Source of the DNA: Variovorax paradoxus
Lineage (GTDB): Bacteria; Pseudomonadota; Gammaproteobacteria; Burkholderiales; Burkholderiaceae_C
Assembly (NCBI RefSeq): GCF_009498455.1
Contig: NZ_CP045644.1
Coordinates: 5,583,001 to 5,647,000, forward strand
DNA length: 64,000 bases
Direction: 5' to 3'
The position numbers and the translations under genes are program-made. The notes beneath the pieces are model-generated. The model was not told the DNA's origin and ran no database searches. It saw only the letters and a list, made by a program, of their open reading frames with translations. This document shows, piece after piece, positions 18,700 through 27,424 of this stretch (the first letter of the stretch is position 1; the number at the start of each line of letters is the position of its first letter).

Positions 18700-19169
18700 G
18701 ACAACCGGTCCCGCGCATCGAGCAGCATCACCAGCTCGCGCATGAGCCAGCGGCGGCGCACCGTGTAGACCACGAAGGTGATCGACGCCGAAGCCAGCGC
18801 CACGATCACGGCCGCGAACGCGGGCGCCAGGCTCTGCGCCACGCCTTGCGATTCACCCGAGGCCACAGCCACGAGCGCCGGGCCCATGGGGATCATGGTG
18901 GCGATCAGCCCGAGCATCGGCGCCACGCGGCTGCACAGGCGCACGCCTTCGAGCTGCTTGAGCACGACCAGCTCCATCTGCTCCTGGCTGGCCTGCGCGT
19001 GGCGTTGCAGCACCAGCGCGCGCGACGGGTCGCGGCGACGCTGCCACCCCTCGATGCCGAAGGCGCCGAGGCAGTACACCGCATAGACGAAAGACAGCAG
19101 CACGCCGAGCGTCACGGGCCAGAGGAACAGGCGCGCAAGCTCGAAGAGAACGGTGTCGAAGGCCAGCAT
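18696..19169 (-). CDS. MotA/TolQ/ExbB-type proton channel protein
   Basis: 157 residues with three predicted membrane helices: about 8-33 near the N-terminus, about 84-100 (RVAPMLGLIATMIPMGPAL, the ExbB TM2 pattern with a conserved Gly and Thr) and about 110-135 (APAFAAVIVALASASITFV, the TM3 pattern). A cytoplasmic stretch rich in Arg and Gln joins the first two. It is shorter than ExbB itself, typical of variants encoded beside CobN-like and DUF2149 proteins. It begins TGATG-coupled to the bluB stop and ends overlapping the DUF2149 start. It likely forms the channel that uses the proton gradient to drive the exported CobN-like protein; that is inference. Confidence 0.85.
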   Translation of the reverse strand: MLAFDTVLFELARLFLWPVTLGVLLSFVYAVYCLGAFGIEGWQRRRDPSRALVLQRHAQASQEQMELVVLKQLEGVRLCSRVAPMLGLIATMIPMGPALVAVASGESQGVAQSLAPAFAAVIVALASASITFVVYTVRRRWLMRELVMLLDARDRLS

Positions 19170-19867
19170 CAGGTGGGCTCCACGGAAGAAGATGAAGTGG
19201 AAGAAGGATCGAACAGGTCCGACGGCCGGCCCCAGCTTTCGTCGAACACCAGCGACGCAAGCGGAGCGCGCTTGGCCCAGCGTTCGCGCTGCAGCATCGG
19301 CTCTTCGTAGAACGCATGCACCGGGCCCAAGCACAGCACGGCGATCGGCTCGGCGCCTTCGGGCAGACCGAGCAGCACGCTCAGCTCGGCAGGCTCGAAC
19401 AGCGACACCCATCCCATGCCCAGCCCTTCGGCGCGCGCCGCGAGCCAGAGGTTCTGGATGGCGCAGGAGGCCGAAGCCAGGTCCATCTGCGGCAAGGTGC
19501 GGCGGCCGAACACATGCTGCTCGCGGCCGTCAGCGAGCGTCACCACCAGCAGCTCGGCCGCGTCGAGCACGCCCTGCACCTTGAGGCGCATGAATTCGTC
19601 TTCGCGCTGGCCGAGCGCGCGGGCGGTGCGCACGCGTTCGCGCTCGACCACCTCGTGCAGCTGCCGGCGCAGCCCTTCGCCGCGCACGCGGATGAAGCGC
19701 CACGGCTGCATGAAGCCGACGCTGGGCGCGTGGTGCGCGGCGTCGAGCAGGCGGCGCAGCACGTCGGGCGCCACCTCACCCCCTGCAAAGTGGCGCATGT
19801 CGCGCCGCTCGTGGATGGCGCGGTACACCGCCTTGGCCTCGTCGGCCGCGAACGCATGCGCCACCAT
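19169..19867 (-). CDS. bluB: 5,6-dimethylbenzimidazole synthase
   Basis: Flavin-destroying enzyme that converts reduced FMN and oxygen into 5,6-dimethylbenzimidazole, the lower base of B12. 232 residues of nitroreductase fold. Features are the N-terminal RAIHERRDMRHF motif near 17-28, HAPSVGFMQPWRFI near 46-60, and ASASCAIQNLWLAARAEGLG near 130-150, where BluB retains the lid and Asp/Ser features absent from ordinary nitroreductases. It is six bases from cobO and overlaps the ExbB-like start. Its presence means aerobic lower-ligand synthesis, feeding CobT at the left end of the window. Confidence 0.92.
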   Translation of the reverse strand: MVAHAFAADEAKAVYRAIHERRDMRHFAGGEVAPDVLRRLLDAAHHAPSVGFMQPWRFIRVRGEGLRRQLHEVVERERVRTARALGQREDEFMRLKVQGVLDAAELLVVTLADGREQHVFGRRTLPQMDLASASCAIQNLWLAARAEGLGMGWVSLFEPAELSVLLGLPEGAEPIAVLCLGPVHAFYEEPMLQRERWAKRAPLASLVFDESWGRPSDLFDPSSTSSSSVEPT

Positions 19868-19872
19868 CGGGG

Positions 19873-20442
19873 TCAGTCCTCGATGCCGCGCTGCGCCGGG
19901 ATGCCGGCCTTGAACGCGTGCTTGACCATCTGCATCTCGGTGACCGTGTCGGCCAGCTCGATGATCTCGGGCGGGCAGCGCCGGCCGGTGAGCACAACGT
20001 GCACATGCTTCGGGCGCGCGCGCAGGGTTTCGAGCACGCCTTCGAGCGGCAGCCAGCCGTAGATCAGCGGGTAGGTGATCTCGTCGAGCACCACGAGAAA
20101 GAAGTCGCCCGACAGGATCGCGGCCTTGGCCTTTTCCCAGCCGTCGCGCGCGAGCTGGCCCGAGCGGTCGAGGTCCTGGCTTTTCCAGCTGAAGCCGTCA
20201 CCGAGGCCTTCGATGGGCACGCCGATCTGCTCGAACATGCGGTGCTCGCCGAAGCGCGCCGAAGGCACCTTCATGAACTGGTAGATCTTCACGGCCTTGC
20301 CGCGGCCGTGTGCGCGCAGCGCGAGACCGAATGCTGCGGTGCTCTTGCCCTTGCCGTCGCCGGTGTTGACGATGACGATGCCGCGGCGTTCGCCTTCGGG
20401 CTTCTCGTAGGGCTTTTCGCTGGGAGGGGTTTCTATTTGCAT
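19873..20442 (-). CDS. cobO: Corrinoid adenosyltransferase, CobA/CobO type
   Basis: Transfers the 5'-deoxyadenosyl group from ATP to the cobalt of cob(I)yrinate a,c-diamide and other corrinoids. 189 residues from ATG 20442, with P-loop GDGKGKST (28-35), KIYQFMK near 63, [10 protein letters not shown] near 122, and the C-terminal [13 protein letters not shown] common to the family. A longer frame reaches into the palindromic repeats at 20500-20720 and was rejected. It follows btuD after a 313-base gap, so an internal promoter is possible; it is followed closely by bluB. Confidence 0.93.
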   Translation of the reverse strand: MQIETPPSEKPYEKPEGERRGIVIVNTGDGKGKSTAAFGLALRAHGRGKAVKIYQFMKVPSARFGEHRMFEQIGVPIEGLGDGFSWKSQDLDRSGQLARDGWEKAKAAILSGDFFLVVLDEITYPLIYGWLPLEGVLETLRARPKHVHVVLTGRRCPPEIIELADTVTEMQMVKHAFKAGIPAQRGIED

Positions 20443-20499
20443 GAGGTTTTCCGTTTGCTTGTGTTCTTGGCGCTGCGGTTCAGGGCGTGTGCACAGGCC

Positions 20500-20718
20500 A
20501 CCGGGTACTTCCCTCCGCGAATGTCCCCCGGGCTTCGCCCTCCTCCTTGATTTCGCTGCGGGAAGCACCCAGTGCCCTGCGCACACTGGGCGCGGTCGTT
20601 GTGCTGGTCGATCAACAACCGCACTGGATCACGCTCACGTCGATGGGGTGCCTTGCGCAGCGAAATTAAGGGGGAGCCCGAAGGGCAGAGGACATTCGCG
20701 GAGCAAGGTGCCCCGTCG
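20500..20718. repeat. Pair of inverted, REP-like palindromic elements in the cob operon
   Basis: The 313-base gap between btuD and cobO holds two related palindromes in opposite orientation, at about 20497-20570 and 20646-20715. Read on opposite strands they share CCGCGAATGTCC, a GC-rich hairpin around gggcttcgccc or gcccgaagggc, and TTGATTTCGCTGCG or TTAATTTCGCTGCG. The outer ends of each also pair (gggtacttccc with gggaagcaccc; ggggtgccttgc with gcaaggtgcccc). Together they can form two separate stem-loops or one long cruciform. This looks like a dispersed extragenic palindrome unit present twice. No good open frame and no riboswitch were seen here. It may end or attenuate transcription inside the operon. 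Confidence 0.7.
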
Positions 20719-20755
20719 GCGGGAGCGCGCCCTGAATGACTGGAAGCGCGAGGCG

Positions 20756-21538
20756 TCATAGCGGCAATGCGATCCATTGGTCTGCCACGCGGTGCACGCG
20801 AATCCGATGGTCGAACACCTGCTCGAGCGCCGCGTGCGTCACGGGGTCGGAGCAAGCACCGTGATGCGTCACCCGCCCCCGATTCATCACCACCAGTTCG
20901 TCCGCGGCCAGCGCCATCGGCAATTCATGCAACACGCTGACCACGGTGCGGCCTTGCGCGACCAACTCGCGCGCCGTCTTCATCCAGTCCGCCTGATGCG
21001 GCGGATCGAGATTGGCCAGCGGCTCATCCATCAGCAACAACTCGGCCTCGACCGCCAGCGCACGCGCCAGCAGCACGCGCTGCCGTTCGCCCCCCGACAA
21101 CTGCCCCAACGGACGATCGCGCCAATCCCAGGCCTGGGTGCTGCGCAGTGCGCGTTCCACGGCATCGCGATCCGCTTCGCTAGGTGCCGCGAGCCAGCGT
21201 TGGTGCGGCAGGCGTCCGAGCATGGCCACGTCGTAGACCATCAGGTCGTCGGCGCTGCCCTCGCCCGTGCCGCTCTGGCCCAGCCAGGACAAGCGCCGTG
21301 CGCGCACGCGGGCCGGCACGGCAGCCTGTGTCTCGCCGAAAAGCCGGACCTCGCCGCGGTGTGCGAGCAAACCGGCCAGCGCCTTCAACAACGTCGACTT
21401 GCCGGCCCCGTTCGGTCCGACGATGCTGGTCCAGCGGCCGGCCGCAAGTGACAAGTCGATGTTGTGCAGCACCTCGACCGAGCCGAGCGTGGCGCTGAGG
21501 CCGCGCGCTTCGAGCGCGGCGGATGGGGTGCGGCTCAC
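20756..21538 (-). CDS. btuD: Vitamin B12 ABC transporter ATP-binding protein
   Basis: 260-residue ABC ATPase from a GTG start whose GTGA overlaps the btuC stop. An ATG at 21576 would add 13 residues but overlaps btuC further. Walker A is GPNGAGKST, the signature is LSGGERQRVLLARAL, Walker B is LLLMDEPLANLD, and the switch His is in LHELP. It powers BtuC for corrinoid import across the inner membrane. FecE-type siderophore ATPases look similar, but linkage to btuF, btuB and the cob genes decides the call. It is the last gene before the REP-like gap. Confidence 0.9.
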   Translation of the reverse strand: MSRTPSAALEARGLSATLGSVEVLHNIDLSLAAGRWTSIVGPNGAGKSTLLKALAGLLAHRGEVRLFGETQAAVPARVRARRLSWLGQSGTGEGSADDLMVYDVAMLGRLPHQRWLAAPSEADRDAVERALRSTQAWDWRDRPLGQLSGGERQRVLLARALAVEAELLLMDEPLANLDPPHQADWMKTARELVAQGRTVVSVLHELPMALAADELVVMNRGRVTHHGACSDPVTHAALEQVFDHRIRVHRVADQWIALPL

Positions 21539-22545
21539 GGTCCACCGCCCTTCGCGCCGCGTCGGTGCATCAGCCATAACAGGTAGCTGCCGCCGAGCAC
21601 CGCCGTGAGCACGCCCACCGGCAGTTCCTGCGGCGCGATCAGCCAGCGCGCGAGCAGGTCGGCCGCCATCAGCAGCAGCCCGCCCATCAACGCCGACAGC
21701 ACGATCAGCCGCGCATGCGTGGTCTTGACCACCGAGCGCACCAGGTGCGGTGCGGCCAGGCCGACGAAAGCGATCAGGCCGGTCTGCGCGACGGCGGCGC
21801 CGGTCGCCAGCGCCAGCACCGCCACCAGCGCGGCGCGCATGCCGCCGAGTGGCAACCCGAGGCTGCGCGCGGTGGCCTCGCCGAGCGCGAGCCCGTCGAG
21901 CACCGGCGCGAGCGCCCAGGCCAGCAGCAGGCAGGCCGCACCGACGGCCGCCATCACGGCGCAGGCGGTCCAGCCGACCAGGCCCGTGCTGCCAAGCACG
22001 AAGCCCTGCAACGCCTGAAGAATGTCGGCCGAGGCGATGGTGACGAGGTCTTTGGCGGCGCCCAGCACCACGCCGACGATCACGCCTGCGAGCAGCAGCC
22101 GCAGGGTCTGTTGCACGCCGCGCGCCAGCGTCAGCGTGAGCAGCACCGCGGCCACGGCGCCAACGAAAGCCGCGCCTGTCAGGCCGATGCGCATCACCCA
22201 TTGCGTGCTGGTGACGGAGCCGCCGAACAGCATCAGTGCCAACGCCACGCCGAGCGACGCACCCGAAGCACTGCCCAGCAGGTACGGATCGGCCAGCGGA
22301 TTGCGGAACAGCCCCTGCGCCACCGCGCCGGCAAGCCCGAGCAGCGCGCCCGCGAGCCAGGCGCCGAGGGTGCGCGGCAGGCGGATGTCCCAGACGATCT
22401 GCAGCGCCACCGGGTCGTGCCGCGCGGACAGCAGGCTCTGGAAACCGGTGCTGCCGATGCCCAGGCCGAAGAGCAGCAACGCCGCGCCCAGCAGCAGCAA
22501 GCCGGCACCGAGCAGCAGCACGCGACGCAGATGGGCGGAATGCAT
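21535..22545 (-). CDS. btuC: Vitamin B12 ABC transporter permease
   Basis: 336-residue FecCD/BtuC-type permease with about ten hydrophobic helices. Visible motifs are DIRLPRTLGAWLAGALLGLAG (residues near 50-70), FRNPLADPYLLGSASGASLG, and the coupling loop GLIAFVGLAAPHLVR near 265. It forms the inner-membrane path for corrinoids with BtuD and BtuF. The ATG at 22545 was taken; a GTG at 22554 that overlaps the btuF stop (GTGA) would add three residues and matches the coupling style of this operon. Substrate assignment rests on context. Confidence 0.9.
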   Translation of the reverse strand: MHSAHLRRVLLLGAGLLLLGAALLLFGLGIGSTGFQSLLSARHDPVALQIVWDIRLPRTLGAWLAGALLGLAGAVAQGLFRNPLADPYLLGSASGASLGVALALMLFGGSVTSTQWVMRIGLTGAAFVGAVAAVLLTLTLARGVQQTLRLLLAGVIVGVVLGAAKDLVTIASADILQALQGFVLGSTGLVGWTACAVMAAVGAACLLLAWALAPVLDGLALGEATARSLGLPLGGMRAALVAVLALATGAAVAQTGLIAFVGLAAPHLVRSVVKTTHARLIVLSALMGGLLLMAADLLARWLIAPQELPVGVLTAVLGGSYLLWLMHRRGAKGGGP

Positions 22546-22550
22546 GCCGC

Positions 22551-23432
22551 TCACCGCCCCTTGTCCGACAGGCACTGCGCCATCAGGCGCGCGGCCTCGT
22601 CCATGCGCGGGCCGGGGCGCACGACCACGTCGGTCTGTTCGGCGTCGAAGCGGCACACGCGCCCTTCGCGCACCGCGCGGATGCCGCCCCAGCCGGGACG
22701 CTGCTCCAGCCCCATCGCGCTGCGCACGCTGACCATGATGAGGTCGGGGTTCGCACGCACGACGAACTCGGGGTTGAGCTTGGGAAAGGGGCCGAGCGAC
22801 GCGGGCACGATGTTCTTCACGCCGAGCCGCGCCAGCGTTTCGCCGATGAAGGACGAATCGCCCGCCGCGTAAGGGCCGGTGTTGACTTCGAAGTACACGC
22901 GCAGGCCCTTGGCGCTGGCAGGCAGCGACTGCGCTGCGGCCGACACGGCTGCATCGATGGCGCGCCAGACGGCGGGTGCCTCGTGCGTGTCGAGCACCTG
23001 GTCGAGCGCGTTCAATACGCGGCGCACGTCGGCGTGGCTCTTGGGTTCGAGCACGATCACCTTCAGGCCCAGCGCCTCGAGCCGCTGCGTCACGCGTGAC
23101 GACTTGGCGAGCAGCACCACGTCGGGCTTGAGCGCGACGATGGCTTCGACGTTCGGATCGATCCCGCCGCCGAGCTGCGGCAGCGCGCGCACCTGCGCAG
23201 GTGAGTTGGAATAGCGGTCGACGCCGATCAGCCGGTCGCAGGCGCCGAGCGCGCAGACGCCTTCGGTGAGCGATGGCAGCAGCGAGACGATGCGCTGCGG
23301 CGGCTGCGCCAGATGCACGGTGACGCCGCGCTCGTCGAGCACATCGATGGCCTGCGCAGCCTGCGCGCACACCGCCAACGCAAGGCCGAGCGAGAGCGCG
23401 CGCAGCCAAGTCTTCATGGATTCGAAGCTCAT
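22551..23432 (-). CDS. btuF: Periplasmic corrinoid-binding protein
   Basis: 293-residue class III solute-binding protein. It has a signal peptide at about 6-27 (ALSLGLALAVCAQAAQA), then RIVSLLPSLTEGVCALGACD near 47-66, typical of BtuF. The LKPDVVLL strand and backbone helix follow. It captures cobalamin or cobinamide in the periplasm and hands it to BtuCD. The start MSFESMK was chosen because its ATG overlaps the cobU stop (ATGA); MKTWLR at 23417 is an alternative. If the exported CobN-like protein acts on corrinoids, BtuF or BtuB would be its likely source of substrate. Confidence 0.9.
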   Translation of the reverse strand: MSFESMKTWLRALSLGLALAVCAQAAQAIDVLDERGVTVHLAQPPQRIVSLLPSLTEGVCALGACDRLIGVDRYSNSPAQVRALPQLGGGIDPNVEAIVALKPDVVLLAKSSRVTQRLEALGLKVIVLEPKSHADVRRVLNALDQVLDTHEAPAVWRAIDAAVSAAAQSLPASAKGLRVYFEVNTGPYAAGDSSFIGETLARLGVKNIVPASLGPFPKLNPEFVVRANPDLIMVSVRSAMGLEQRPGWGGIRAVREGRVCRFDAEQTDVVVRPGPRMDEAARLMAQCLSDKGR

Positions 23433-24019
23433 GCGGCGGGCGCCTTCAGCGTCAGCGGCAGGCCGGCGACCATCAGCGTCGCGCGGTGGCAGGCGGCGGC
23501 GACGTCCTGGTTCAAGCGGCCGAGCACGTCGACGAAGGCACGGGTCTCGCGGCCCAGCGGGATCACGCCCAGGCCGATCTCGTTGCCGACCAGCACCACG
23601 GGGCCGCGCGCTTCGCGCAGCGCGATCAGCAGCAGCGTGGCGTGCGCCGAGGGCGTGCGCGTGACCATGGCGGCACCTTCGGTGCGCAGCGGCATCAGCA
23701 GGTTGGTGAGCCACAGCGTGAGGCAATCGACCACCACGAGCGTGTCGGGCGCGCTCTGCGTGACGATGGCACGCGCCAGCTCGATCGGCTCCTCGAGCGT
23801 CTGCAGGCCGGGTACGCGCTCGGCACGGTCGCTCTGGTGGCGCGCGATGCGATCGCGCATCTCGTCGTCGTGGGCCTGCGCGGTGGCGATCAGCACCGCG
23901 CGGCGCGACTTGGGCGATGTCGGCGATTGGGCCAGCCAATCGGCGGCGCGCTGTTCGGCACGGCGCGACTTGCCGCTTTTCTGGCCGCCGAGGATGAATT
24001 CGTGCTCAATGAGGGGCAT
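23429..24019 (-). CDS. cobU: Adenosylcobinamide kinase / GTP:adenosylcobinamide-phosphate guanylyltransferase
   Basis: Bifunctional enzyme that phosphorylates adenosylcobinamide and attaches GMP to give AdoCbi-GDP. 196 residues. The P-loop GGQKSGKS is at 11-18, AQAHDDEMRDRIARHQSDR near 48-66 holds the guanylylated His region, VVVDCLTLWLTNLL is near 110, and GNEIGLGVIP near 145. ATG 24019 overlaps cobB by 14 bases and the stop overlaps btuF. This enzyme is used both in de novo synthesis and in cobinamide salvage, in keeping with the mixed uptake and assembly operon. Confidence 0.93.
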   Translation of the reverse strand: MPLIEHEFILGGQKSGKSRRAEQRAADWLAQSPTSPKSRRAVLIATAQAHDDEMRDRIARHQSDRAERVPGLQTLEEPIELARAIVTQSAPDTLVVVDCLTLWLTNLLMPLRTEGAAMVTRTPSAHATLLLIALREARGPVVLVGNEIGLGVIPLGRETRAFVDVLGRLNQDVAAACHRATLMVAGLPLTLKAPAA

Positions 24020-25406
24020 CGGAAGACGCCTGTGCGGCGTGGCTGTCGAGTTCGAGGGGCATGGCGCCGAAGAGCCGCGCGGTCGCCTCCGGGCTGGACG
24101 CGAACCACGCATGGAAGTAGCTCGCGCGCACGGGGCCGTGCACGTACAGCGCCTCGCCGCCGCGCGTGCCGACGGTGCGCGCGGCAGGCGCGAGCGGCGT
24201 CTCGCAGCGCGAGTAGTGGAAGGTGTGGCCGCGCAAGGCATGCACGCCGAGGTCGAGCTGCTGCGGGCCGAGGCCGGCCAGCCGCTTCTGCATGACCGCC
24301 CTTCCCGGCAGCACGCCCCAGAGGCGGTGCACGTCGTGCGGTTCGGCGTCGTCGCGCGTGGCGAGTTCGTCGAACAGCGCCATCATGCCGCCGCACTCGG
24401 CCCAGATGGGCTTGCCGGCGGTCACATGGTTCGCGAGCGAGAGCCGCAACCGGTCGCTGGCCGACAGCACTGCCGCGTGCAGCTCGGGATAGCCGCCGGG
24501 GAACCAGGCCGCGTCGCAAGGCGGCAGCGGCTCATCCGCCAACGGCGAGAAGAACGCGAGCCGCGCGCCGAGGGCTTCGAGCACGTCGAGGTTGGCCGGG
24601 TAGATGAAGGAGAACGCCGCGTCGCGCGCGATGGCGATGGTGTGACCGGCCAGCAGCGGCGCGATGGGCGCTGCGACTTCGTGTTCGAAGCGCACCTGCG
24701 GCAGCTGATCGGGCGTGCGTTGGCCGAGCGGCGTGGTCGCGAGCACGTCGGCCGCAGCATCGAGGCGCACCATGGCGTCAGCCCCCAGTTCGGCCGCGCC
24801 GACCAGCCCCAGGTGGCGTTCAGGCAGCGCGAAGTCGGCGCTGCGCGGCAAGGCGCCGAGCCAGTCGCCGGGCTCGCGCAACGCGTCTTTCAGCATGTCG
24901 GCATGGCGCTCGCTGGCCACGCGATTGGCGAGCACGCCGGCCCAGGGCAGGCCCGGCTGGAAGTTCTGCAGGCCGTACGCCAGTGCACCGAAAGTGCCGG
25001 TCATGGCCTGCGCGTCGATCACGGCCAGCACCGGCAGGCCCAGGCGCGCGGCCAGTTCGGCCGCGCTGGGCGTGCCGTCGAACAGGCCCATCACGCCTTC
25101 GACGATGACCAGGTCGGCCTCGCACGCGGCGGCATGCAGGCGCGCGCGGCAGTCGGCTTCGCCGGTCATCCACAGGTCGAGCGAATGCACCGGCGCGCCG
25201 GTGGCCAGCGCGAGCCAGTGCGGATCGAGGAAGTCGGGCCCGCACTTGAAGGCCCGCACGCGGCGGCCCTGGCGCACGTGCAGCCGCGCGAGCGCGGCCG
25301 CGACGGTGGTCTTGCCCTGCCCGGAGGCCGGCGCGGCCACGAGCACCGCGGCGCAGGTGGCAGCGGCGCCAGGCGGGAAACGGCGGGTGTTTACTGCGGA
25401 GTCCAC
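24006..25406 (-). CDS. cobB: Cobyrinate (hydrogenobyrinate) a,c-diamide synthase
   Basis: Glutamine-dependent amidation of side chains a and c of the corrin ring. 466 residues, as in CobB/CbiA. The N-terminal ATP domain has P-loop APASGQGKT (25-33) and KCGPDFLDPHWL near 54-65, a strong family marker. IVEGVMGLFDG follows near 100. The C-terminal amidotransferase domain has its nucleophile in WAECGGMMALFDEL and a late His in a TFHYSR motif. It overlaps the btuB end by 16 bases. Corrin-ring-forming genes are absent from this window, so whether it serves full synthesis cannot be judged here. Confidence 0.93.
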   Translation of the reverse strand: MDSAVNTRRFPPGAAATCAAVLVAAPASGQGKTTVAAALARLHVRQGRRVRAFKCGPDFLDPHWLALATGAPVHSLDLWMTGEADCRARLHAAACEADLVIVEGVMGLFDGTPSAAELAARLGLPVLAVIDAQAMTGTFGALAYGLQNFQPGLPWAGVLANRVASERHADMLKDALREPGDWLGALPRSADFALPERHLGLVGAAELGADAMVRLDAAADVLATTPLGQRTPDQLPQVRFEHEVAAPIAPLLAGHTIAIARDAAFSFIYPANLDVLEALGARLAFFSPLADEPLPPCDAAWFPGGYPELHAAVLSASDRLRLSLANHVTAGKPIWAECGGMMALFDELATRDDAEPHDVHRLWGVLPGRAVMQKRLAGLGPQQLDLGVHALRGHTFHYSRCETPLAPAARTVGTRGGEALYVHGPVRASYFHAWFASSPEATARLFGAMPLELDSHAAQASSDAPH

Positions 25407-27349
25407 TTGAGTCCGACGTACGCGGTGCGGCCCCCGTTGGCGTAGAGCCGTGCGAACTGATAGTCCTTGTCGCCCACATTGTCCACGCGCGCCACGAGGT
25501 TCAGGTCGCGCGTGATCTGCGTGCTGGCCGACAGGTTGAGCAGCGTGTAGCCGCCGAGCTTGACGGTGTTGGCGGCGTCGTCGAAGCGCTTGCCCGAGCT
25601 CTGGATCTCGGCGCCCAGCGTCCAGCCGGCGATGCGCCAGTCGGCACCCAGCGTGCCGTGGGCCCGTGCGCGGCGTGCCAGCAGGTTGTCGGTGGCGAGG
25701 TCGCGCGGGTCCTGGTAGTCGAGCGAGGCACGCAGCGTGACGTCGCCGATGCGGTGACCGCCCGTGAGCGTCACGCCCTGGTAGCGTGCGCGCGCCGTGC
25801 TGGCGTAGCAGCCGAACGACGACTGGCAGCCCTTGGCGCTGCCGTCGAACACGATGAGGTTCTGCACCCGGTTGCGGTACAGCACGATGCCGGCCTGCGT
25901 GGCGCCGGCCGTGTACTGCAGGCCCAGCTCGACGTTGCGGCTCGACTCGGGTTGCAGGCTCGCCAGGCCGTATTCGCTGAAGCGCTGGTACAGCGTGGGC
26001 GCGCGGAACGCGGTGCCGGCCGACACGGTGGCGCGCAGGCTCGGCGTGATGGCGTAGCCGTAGGCGGCGCTGCCGGTGGTCTTGCCGCCGAACTCGCTGT
26101 CGTCGTCATGGCGCACGTGCAGCTGCAGCGAATGCGGGCCCTTCACGTAGCCGTAGCCCAGTGCGGCGGCGTTCTGCGAGCGGTCGCGCGAGAACAGCTT
26201 GGCCGAGGTGGTCGGCGCGTTCTCGAGGGCGTCTTCGCGGCGCTCGAGCGTGGCGGTCACGAGGTGCGCGCCGAAGCGGAATTCGTTCTGGAACAGGTAG
26301 CCGCGCAGGCGGGTTTCGGTGCGGTAGAACGACGGCTGGGTCTTGTAGACCGTCTGCGAATCGGTCACCTGCAGGCGGGTGCTGTAGATGTCGTTCCACT
26401 TGGCCGACCAGGTCAGGCCGGCGGTGCGCAGTTCGTTGGTCGACACATCGCCCCGGAAGGTGATCGGCAGCCTGGTGCGATAGCTCACCGACGGGTCGTA
26501 CGCCGCTTCAGTGTTGCTGGTGAGCAAGGTGGCGTCGAGGCGCTGGTCGGGCGTGATCTGGAAACCCAGCTTCAGGTTGCCCGAGGTGCTGCGGTAGCCG
26601 TCGCGGTCGGGGTTGGTGAAGCCGTCTTTCGACGGCGTGCGCTTGGCGATGGGCTGGATGTTGAAGCCCTTGCTTTCTTCATGCGCGACACCGAACGAGT
26701 AGTCGAGCAGGCCCGACTTGCCGCTCACGCCGCCCTCGATCTTGCGCAGGCCGTGGCTGCCGAAACCGATGCCGGCGTAGGGCGACACGCCCTCTTCGCC
26801 GCGCTTGGTGAAGAGCTGGATCACGCCGCCCACGGCGTCCGAGCCGTAGACCGCGGCGGCCGGGCCACGCAGCACTTCGATGCGGTCGATCTGCGACAGC
26901 GGAATGCCTTCCCACCCGGCGCCGCCGGTCGATTGCGAATCGATGCGCACGCCGTCCAGGTAGACCGCGGTGAAGCGCGATTCGGCGCCGCGGATGAACA
27001 CGCTGGTGGCGTTGCCCACGCCGCCGCTGCGCGAGATCTCCATGCCGGGCAGGCGCGCCAGCACGTCGGCCACGCCGGTCGCGCCGCTGCGCTCGATGGT
27101 CTTGCGGTCGACGATGGAGACATCGCCCACCAGGTCCGACAGCGCCTGCGGCGTGCGGTTGGCGGTGACGACGGTCTCGTCGAGCGTGGCAGATGTAGAT
27201 GCAGCAGCCACGGCTTGCGCTTGCGCAGCCAGCGGCACCAGGGCCAGGCCGCCGAAGGCCGAGGCCAGGGCGAGCGTCAGCGGCAGGCACGCGGGACGGC
27301 TGCGGCGCGCGCTGGCGCGGCCGCTGGAGAGGGAAACACAGGAAATCAT
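25391..27349 (-). CDS. btuB: TonB-dependent outer-membrane receptor for corrinoids
   Basis: 652-residue outer-membrane receptor. After a long signal region (cleavage near residue 46), the TonB box DETVVTA is seen near 54-60, followed by a plug domain with DVLARLPGMEISRSGG and RGAESRFTAVYLDGVRI, then a 22-strand barrel ending in aromatic WTPQ-type residues. It takes up B12 or cobinamide with energy from TonB, which is not encoded here. A cobalamin riboswitch lies upstream, which supports the substrate. ATG 27349 has a poor ribosome site, and a longer frame would run back through the riboswitch, so 27349 is preferred. It is the first gene of the cob-btu operon. Confidence 0.92.
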   Translation of the reverse strand: MISCVSLSSGRASARRSRPACLPLTLALASAFGGLALVPLAAQAQAVAAASTSATLDETVVTANRTPQALSDLVGDVSIVDRKTIERSGATGVADVLARLPGMEISRSGGVGNATSVFIRGAESRFTAVYLDGVRIDSQSTGGAGWEGIPLSQIDRIEVLRGPAAAVYGSDAVGGVIQLFTKRGEEGVSPYAGIGFGSHGLRKIEGGVSGKSGLLDYSFGVAHEESKGFNIQPIAKRTPSKDGFTNPDRDGYRSTSGNLKLGFQITPDQRLDATLLTSNTEAAYDPSVSYRTRLPITFRGDVSTNELRTAGLTWSAKWNDIYSTRLQVTDSQTVYKTQPSFYRTETRLRGYLFQNEFRFGAHLVTATLERREDALENAPTTSAKLFSRDRSQNAAALGYGYVKGPHSLQLHVRHDDDSEFGGKTTGSAAYGYAITPSLRATVSAGTAFRAPTLYQRFSEYGLASLQPESSRNVELGLQYTAGATQAGIVLYRNRVQNLIVFDGSAKGCQSSFGCYASTARARYQGVTLTGGHRIGDVTLRASLDYQDPRDLATDNLLARRARAHGTLGADWRIAGWTLGAEIQSSGKRFDDAANTVKLGGYTLLNLSASTQITRDLNLVARVDNVGDKDYQFARLYANGGRTAYVGLKWTPQ

Positions 27350-27424
27350 GGGGTGAACCGAACGAACTTCTATGCCCTGGCCGGCTTCCCCGCCGGCGCC
27401 ATGGGCGTCATGGCTGCCGATGCG

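Noticed and set aside
20443..20755. Riboswitch or small gene between btuD and cobO
   Set aside because: The structure is explained by two related palindromes, and the short frames read straight through them without coding character.
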